A stretch of DNA of 9,985 nt from Candidatus Bathyarchaeota archaeon RBG_13_52_12 (GTDB lineage: Archaea; Thermoproteota; Bathyarchaeia; TCS64), in NCBI GenBank assembly GCA_001774245.1, contig MEZF01000067.1, positions 1-9,985 on the forward strand, given 5' to 3'. Positions 6,205-9,985 of this stretch are shown here, in pieces. The notes under the pieces are model-generated. The model was not told the origin of the DNA. It saw only the letters and a program-made list of their open reading frames with translations, and searched no databases. Every line of letters starts with the position of its first letter. Position 1 is the first letter of the stretch. A program made the position numbers and the translations under genes.

Positions 6205-7598
6205 GACCGTCGATACACGTCACCATATCCAAGCTCTCCAAACAGATTAGGATGGGCAAGGTTTCCCCGGTGGAGCTAACCGAGGCCTCCTTGAATCGCC
6301 TCGAGAACATCGGTCCACGCCTAAACGCAGTCGTTACAGTAACTCGCCACCAGGCCCTAAAGCAAGCTAGGGCGGCAGAGAAGGAGATTGAAGAGGGCAA
6401 CTACCGGGGTCCCCTACATGGCGTCCCATGGGGCGCCAAGGACCTCCTCTCCACCAGGGGCATAGCGACCACATGGGGTGCTGAGCCATTCCGAGATCGC
6501 GTCATTGACATGGACGCCACAGCCGTGAAAAAACTCGGAGAAGCCGGCGCAATCCTCTGCGCCAAGCTCAGTATGATAGAATTCGCAGGAGGCATGGGCT
6601 ACAGACAACCCAATGCAAGCCTCACCGGTCCACCCCGAAACCCATGGAACCCGGACACCTGGACCGGTGGATCATCAAGCGGCTCAGGCGCCGCAGTCGC
6701 AGCCGGCCTAGTCCCCTTCGCCATAGGCTCCGAAACTTGGGGCAGCATCCTCAGCCCCGCCAACAATTGCGGTGTTGCCGGCCTCCGACCGACCTACGGA
6801 CGAGTCAGCCGACATGGCGCAATGGCCCTATGCTGGACCCTCGACAAACTTGGCCCCCTAGCCCAGACCGCAGACGACTGCGGTATTATCCTACAAGCCA
6901 TAGCCGGACCCGACCCCCTAGACCCCACAACCATACAAAAGACATGGAAATACAACCCCCGACCCCCTAAGCGCAGACACCGCGTCGCAGTACTCCATGG
7001 AGTCGCCGACGACGCCAACCCCGAGGTCAAGGACAACTTCGAGAAGGCCATAAAAACCCTGAAAGGATTTGCCTCCGTCGAAGAGATCGACCTCCCTGAC
7101 CTACCCTACGAGGCCATCACGCGCACCATCCTTAACGCTGAAGCGGCTAGTGCCTTCGAGGACATCGTCGACTCCGGTATCACACAGCGGCTCACAGCGC
7201 CTGAAGACCACTGGGGACCTTACGCGAGGACCGCCCTCCTCGCCACCGACTACCTAAGAGCTATGCGACTAAGAGGCAAAATGATTAGAGCCGTCACCGA
7301 AGCCATGGAGCAATACGACGCCATCGCTGCCCCAAGCAGCAAGAAACCCGCCACCCCAATCGACGAAGAGTTCCGTAAAATCGCCCCCGGTGCAACGAGA
7401 GACGTCATTGGAGCCGTCGGTAACGGATGCGGCCTCCCCGCCATCAGCGTTCCCGACGGCTTCACGGGTACCGGCCTTCCCACAGGCATCCAGTTCATGG
7501 GCAAACCCTACCAGGAGAACACGATACTCGCAATAGCCCGCGCCTACCAGGGAGTGACCGACTGGCACACACGCCACCCGAAACTCTTCGAAGTTTAA
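6201..7598 (+). CDS. Amidase-signature family hydrolase
   Basis: Amidase-signature enzymes cleave amide bonds with a Lys-cisSer-Ser triad. In this 465-residue protein they are K80 in VPWGAKDLL, S158 in TGGSSSGSG and S182 in SETWGSI. The 24-residue spacing of the two serines is the same as in GatA and FAAH. The usual nucleophile motif GGSIR reads WGSIL here, with Trp replacing a glycine and Leu replacing Arg. It continues as SPANNCGVAGLRPTYG and RHGAMALCWTLDKLGP. This variant belongs to a subgroup often labelled 'Asp-tRNA/Glu-tRNA amidotransferase A-like', but without GatB it is unlikely to make Gln-tRNA. The C-terminal region GLPAISVPDGFTGTGLPTGI is typical of the family. The substrate is unknown. 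The 67-residue partner points to an AtzE-like two-subunit amidase. Confidence 0.93.
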   Translation: MRPSIHVTISKLSKQIRMGKVSPVELTEASLNRLENIGPRLNAVVTVTRHQALKQARAAEKEIEEGNYRGPLHGVPWGAKDLLSTRGIATTWGAEPFRDRVIDMDATAVKKLGEAGAILCAKLSMIEFAGGMGYRQPNASLTGPPRNPWNPDTWTGGSSSGSGAAVAAGLVPFAIGSETWGSILSPANNCGVAGLRPTYGRVSRHGAMALCWTLDKLGPLAQTADDCGIILQAIAGPDPLDPTTIQKTWKYNPRPPKRRHRVAVLHGVADDANPEVKDNFEKAIKTLKGFASVEEIDLPDLPYEAITRTILNAEAASAFEDIVDSGITQRLTAPEDHWGPYARTALLATDYLRAMRLRGKMIRAVTEAMEQYDAIAAPSSKKPATPIDEEFRKIAPGATRDVIGAVGNGCGLPAISVPDGFTGTGLPTGIQFMGKPYQENTILAIARAYQGVTDWHTRHPKLFEV

Positions 7599-7657
7599 AA
7601 ACCCCTTATCATTTGTGATGCTATCGCGGTCAGGAATATTGCGGCCAGCGCTTCAGG

Positions 7658-7667
7658 TTAAAATAAT
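7658..7667 (+). promoter_or_regulatory. TATA-like element for the secreted SORL-like gene
   Basis: TTAAAATAAT lies 21-30 bases before the ATG at 7688, and no Shine-Dalgarno sequence is visible. A leaderless transcript is therefore likely. The palindrome TGCGGTTCCGCA (7667-7678) follows directly and may be an operator. Confidence 0.5.
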
Positions 7668-7687
7668 GCGGTTCCGCAAGACAATGC

Positions 7688-8158
7688 ATGAATCGTATAA
7701 AACTCATACTACCCTTTTTCTTACTTGTTACACTCATCATCCCCTCAGCCATCGTATACGGTAACGTTCCAACCGTCCTAACAATTACGCGCCGCACAGA
7801 AGGCAGCAACACGCTCGTCGATGTCAAGGTCAGCCACGCTGACCCTACCACAAGCCACTACATCAGCCAGATTAGCCTCGACCTAGACGGTGCCATAAGA
7901 TCTTTCACCGACCTCCCCAAGGCCACGACAGTAGAGGCGACATACACACTCAACTTGGGCACAACCAGCCCAAAGACAATAAAAGCCCAGGCAGTCTGCA
8001 TCATCCACGGTCCCAGTTCGTGGTTCACAGAGGGGGGAACCGGTAACATCGGAGGATCAGCACAGGGTGGTGGTATCCCGTCATACCCGACCGAAGCTAT
8101 CGTAGCTGGCATCGTGACCGCCCTGGCAGCGGCGACGATCCTTTACCGGAAGCGCTAA
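7688..8158 (+). CDS. Secreted superoxide-reductase-like (SORL) protein with archaeosortase sorting tail
   Basis: This 156-residue surface protein has three parts. Residues 1-25 are a signal peptide (hydrophobic core LILPFFLLVTLIIPSAIV, likely cut near G25). The ectodomain resembles the iron domain of superoxide reductase/desulfoferrodoxin. SHADPTTSHYISQISLDLDG (49-68) parallels the 'HP...EHYI.WIEL..DG' motif, with H50 and H57. KAQAVCIIHGPSSWF (99-113) parallels 'A..YCNLHGLW', with C104 and H107. The first iron-ligand histidine, expected near 'KHVPVI', is replaced by N26 in GNVPTVL, and H50-H57 is one residue wider than usual. A Gly/Ser linker leads to the sorting tail: GIPSYPTE (129-136), a hydrophobic helix (137-152) and RKR. 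The next gene encodes the archaeosortase. An iron site with fewer ligands is inferred; superoxide reductase activity is uncertain. Confidence 0.7.
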   Translation: MNRIKLILPFFLLVTLIIPSAIVYGNVPTVLTITRRTEGSNTLVDVKVSHADPTTSHYISQISLDLDGAIRSFTDLPKATTVEATYTLNLGTTSPKTIKAQAVCIIHGPSSWFTEGGTGNIGGSAQGGGIPSYPTEAIVAGIVTALAAATILYRKR

Positions 8159-8196
8159 GGCTCACGCTTTTTACTCGTTCAGCGCTTTAGAATATC

Positions 8197-8808
8197 ATGG
8201 CTATAACGACGCCTACCACCCGCTACCTAGTATATTACGTCGCAGTCTTCGTCGCTACGCTCTGGTTTTTTTACTATGTCCCTTCCGGTTGGATCGAGGC
8301 CCTCACAGCCCAGACCGCGACGTGGGCACTCAACCTCACCGGCTACGCCGCCAGCTGGCAACAAGCAGACGGATACACGACCCTCACCCTCATGGGGCAG
8401 CACTTCGTCACTGTATCAATCATACGCGAGTGCACCGCTCTCAACGTCTTAGGAGTCATGACTGGGCTGATATTGCCCCTCAAAGCTAGCCCATTGAAAC
8501 GAGCATTCGGAATCGCTATATCGAGTCTTCTATTATTCATTCTCAACATCCCGCGCATCGCACTAACTGTCTACCTAACCGCCTACGATACATGGCCTTT
8601 CACACTAATCGCCAACCGCAGCCTCGAGACCTACCATTATCCCATCAGCTTCGCCTTCGGCGTCGTCGGCGTAGCGATCACTGTCTTAGCCGTGAGCAGA
8701 TGGGCGACACCCGAACTTGCGGATACTCTGCTCGGGGTCGTAGACAAGATCCTCAGCTTGGGGAGGAAGTTCGGGGCTAACACCCAAGCTTCTCAAGGCT
8801 CCACTTAA
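8197..8808 (+). CDS. Archaeosortase/exosortase family transpeptidase
   Basis: Archaeosortases are membrane enzymes that cut a C-terminal sorting tail and are thought to pass the protein to a lipid anchor. This 203-residue protein has hydrophobic helices near 9-28, 40-50, 82-97, 105-125 and 148-167. The catalytic residues lie at the expected places: C79 in IIRECTALNVLG, R120 in LNIPRIALT and H147 in ETYHYPISFAFG. It is small, with only the core domain and a soluble C-terminal tail (171-203). It lies 38 bases after the gene of its likely substrate and in the same direction, the usual arrangement of a dedicated sortase-target pair. CTTTTTACT (8167-8175) could be a separate weak promoter. The subclass (ArtA to ArtE or a new one) cannot be told from sequence alone; the tail GIPSYPTE is not the PGF form. 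Confidence 0.9.
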   Translation: MAITTPTTRYLVYYVAVFVATLWFFYYVPSGWIEALTAQTATWALNLTGYAASWQQADGYTTLTLMGQHFVTVSIIRECTALNVLGVMTGLILPLKASPLKRAFGIAISSLLLFILNIPRIALTVYLTAYDTWPFTLIANRSLETYHYPISFAFGVVGVAITVLAVSRWATPELADTLLGVVDKILSLGRKFGANTQASQGST

Positions 8809-8811
8809 GCC

Positions 8812-9021
8812 CATTATTGGGAAACCTGAGTCACTGCACACCCCAATGAACCTCCAATCCCGTTGGATCAGTTCACGACTATGCTCAATGTTCTTCCCAA
8901 AGGCTATGCCCACCGCCACATTCGAGGCCCGGCATGTGTCAGGCACCTTCTCCATTGCTTTGACACCCTTTGGGTACAGCGCGCGCGAACTTTCTTTACA
9001 ACTGTCAAAACGAGTAGATGG
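8812..9021 (-). pseudogene. Fragment of an HpcH/HpaI-type aldolase (C-terminal part)
   Basis: The minus-strand frame closed upstream by TAG (9022-9024) reads through ALYPKGVKAMEKVPDTC, ASNVAVGIAFG and RELIQRDWRFIGVCSD. This resembles the last third of HpcH/HpaI aldolases (2-keto-3-deoxy sugar acid and related aldolases), which run 'I..C..agkavGi..........l..G..fiavGsD'. The upstream two thirds, with the 'IGP.DLs' metal-binding region, are absent. The similarity stops near 8812, where the archaeosortase gene ends on the other strand. An ATG at 8955 has no ribosome binding site. I read it as a decayed remnant left when neighbouring genes were inserted or deleted. Recognition is from memory of the family, so confidence is moderate. 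Nothing else is seen between 8809 and 9095. Confidence 0.5.
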
Positions 9022-9095
9022 CTAGCACACCATATAACGCCTACCTGACACAGTGAATGAAATAGAAACTCAGATTGGTCGAGAGGATAGAGAGA

Positions 9096-9419
9096 TTACT
9101 CTTCGTCCTTCTTCTTCTTGGCGGGCTTTTTCGCCTCACCCTCTTCCTTTCTCATGCTTATGGCGATTGTAGAGACGTTCCTCTTGCCACCGTCCTGTCC
9201 CTCGAGCTCCTCTGTACCGATCTCAATTTCAGGCTTAGAGAGCCCCGAGATGAACCGGTTCCTGCAGACCTCTGCCACGTCGACCGCAGTACTGATCGCT
9301 TGGCCCCTCGCCTTAAGAACTACGCCGTCCGCACCCTTCTGGTTGAAGGCCGTCAGAACCGCCATTACATACGTCATAACTGGCTTGCTGCCGATGTAGA
9401 TGATGCTGTCCTCCGTCAT
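9096..9419 (-). CDS. albA: Alba chromatin/RNA-binding protein
   Basis: Alba is an abundant archaeal dimer that binds DNA and RNA and compacts the chromosome. The 107 residues match the family closely: IYIGSKPVMTYVMAVLTAFN at the N-terminus, KARGQAISTAVDVAEVCRNRF (a 21-residue stretch from 36) with the conserved ARGxAI core, IEIGTEELEG, and the closing strand NVSTIAISM. The Ser-Lys pair of the SKPVM loop, whose Lys equivalent is acetylated in Sulfolobus Alba, is present at about 11-12. A charged tail rich in Lys and Glu (about 91-107, EEGEAKKPAKKKKDEE) extends past the usual end. The start lies behind a TATA-like element with a very short leader. The downstream 3' end faces the aldolase fragment. 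Confidence 0.95.
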   Translation of the reverse strand: MTEDSIIYIGSKPVMTYVMAVLTAFNQKGADGVVLKARGQAISTAVDVAEVCRNRFISGLSKPEIEIGTEELEGQDGGKRNVSTIAISMRKEEGEAKKPAKKKKDEE

Positions 9420-9448
9420 GTTGGATCAAATAAACGACACTGCATGGC

Positions 9449-9456
9449 TTAAAAAA
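9449..9456 (-). promoter_or_regulatory. TATA-like promoter element of alba
   Basis: On the minus strand TTTTTTAA lies 30-37 bases before the start codon at 9419. This places the transcription start a few bases upstream of the ATG. No Shine-Dalgarno sequence is seen, which suits a short-leader transcript. Confidence 0.5.
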
Positions 9457-9477
9457 GTATAGACTCCACGCGTGCGA

Positions 9478-9978
9478 TCAGTCGTCACCAACCAGAGGAG
9501 TCGCAATGGGAAAATCAAGATTAGCCGCTTCCTTATACGACTCATTATAAAACGACGTATCGTATTCCTCACCATAATTGCGCACGAAACAGATTGTGGG
9601 GTCACCTTTCACCTTCCCCCGCTTGAAGTCCACGTCATAGTCGTTCATCAGGTCACAGACCTCCCACTGATCCTTGAACATCGCATCCGAAACCACCAGC
9701 GGTATGCCGGAGTAGCCAAAGACGTTCAGCGTTAGTCTCCTCCTCTTACCGTACTGGAAAAGATCCTCGTCGATCCTAGTACAGATGGGGTGGTGCTCCC
9801 AGAACACCTTACCTAGGGGGAAAAAGTCGAAACTACATCTGCCTACCTGATACTCGTGGTTCATCTCCTCGTGCGCCAATCCGAGCCACTGCAGATACCT
9901 AAAGCATTGGACCTCTTGATAACTGACGAACCTCTCACCGCGGATAACAAATCCAGAGTCGTCTCTGAGTATTTTCAA
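9478..9978 (-). CDS. Uncharacterised protein with a PD-(D/E)xK nuclease-like core, 5' end uncertain
   Basis: I do not recognise a named family. The first half has the order of elements of a restriction-endonuclease-like fold. A helix with E22 (SYQEVQCFRYLQWLGL) comes first, then a strand with D51 (GRCSFDFFP), a turn, and a strand with E61 (GKVFWEHHP). A basic helix, YGKRRRLTLNVFGYSG, then leads to the strand IPLVVSD. In active PD-(D/E)xK enzymes the third strand ends E-x-K; here it is E61-H62-H63. The C-terminal half is rich in aromatic and acidic residues. The TTG at 9978 is seven bases from the window edge and the frame stays open to the edge, so the true start may lie outside. The gene reads toward alba, 58 bases away. 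The nuclease-like fold is an inference from motif order only. Confidence 0.6.
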   Translation of the reverse strand: MKILRDDSGFVIRGERFVSYQEVQCFRYLQWLGLAHEEMNHEYQVGRCSFDFFPLGKVFWEHHPICTRIDEDLFQYGKRRRLTLNVFGYSGIPLVVSDAMFKDQWEVCDLMNDYDVDFKRGKVKGDPTICFVRNYGEEYDTSFYNESYKEAANLDFPIATPLVGDD

Positions 9979-9985
9979 ACAACCA

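Noticed and set aside
7269..7577. Minus-strand open frame over the amidase C-terminus
   Set aside because: It is a by-product of the GC-rich amidase gene, with no recognisable domain and no start signal.
6001..7598. Functional GatCAB tRNA-dependent amidotransferase
   Set aside because: No GatB is present, the GatC-like protein is short, and the nucleophile motif differs from true GatA.
8686..8811. Continuation of the aldolase-like frame through the archaeosortase gene
   Set aside because: After about 8812 the translation loses any aldolase character and is simply antisense to the archaeosortase tail.
9118..9452. Plus-strand open frames opposite alba
   Set aside because: The alba match is complete on the minus strand, and the plus-strand translations look like antisense shadows.

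Overview
The window is very probably a fragment of an archaeal genome. It encodes an Alba chromatin protein and an archaeosortase with its C-terminally tagged substrate. Several start codons lie about 20-35 bases behind a TATA-like element with no Shine-Dalgarno sequence, which suggests leaderless transcripts. Others have a Shine-Dalgarno sequence, including a TTG start. An oxygen-sensitive class III ribonucleotide reductase and a superoxide-reductase-like protein point to an anaerobe that sometimes meets oxygen. My best guess is an uncultured Thermoproteota lineage such as Bathyarchaeia. That is an impression from protein style, not a database result.

Layout. At 86-1300 (+) is a YcaQ/AlkX-type winged-helix DNA glycosylase. 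It runs tail-to-tail, with a 14-base overlap, into an unrecognised glycine-rich conserved protein at 1287-2063 (-). At 2324-3121 (-) is a CARF-like sensor fused to a winged helix. A 240-base, AT-rich, palindrome-filled region separates it from the divergent pair at 3363-5892 (+), a glutaredoxin-like protein and the anaerobic ribonucleotide reductase NrdD. The redoxin gene overlaps nrdD and probably encodes its reductant. At 6001-7598 (+) a 67-residue GatC/AtzG-like subunit is coupled by an ATGA overlap to an amidase-signature enzyme with a modified nucleophile motif.

At 7688-8808 (+) lies the most interesting unit. It is a secreted protein whose ectodomain resembles the superoxide reductase iron domain, with most but not all metal ligands. 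It ends in a tripartite sorting tail and is followed directly by an archaeosortase carrying the Cys, Arg and His catalytic residues. This looks like a dedicated enzyme-substrate pair. Behind it, on the minus strand, is a fragment resembling the C-terminus of an HpcH/HpaI-type aldolase. The window closes with Alba at 9096-9419 (-) and a probable nuclease-fold protein at 9478-9978 (-) whose 5' end may lie outside the window.

The genes form separate small transcription units: DNA repair, a ligand-sensing regulator, anaerobic dNTP synthesis, amide hydrolysis, a surface-anchored redox-type protein with its sortase, and chromatin. No RNA gene, CRISPR array or insertion sequence was found.
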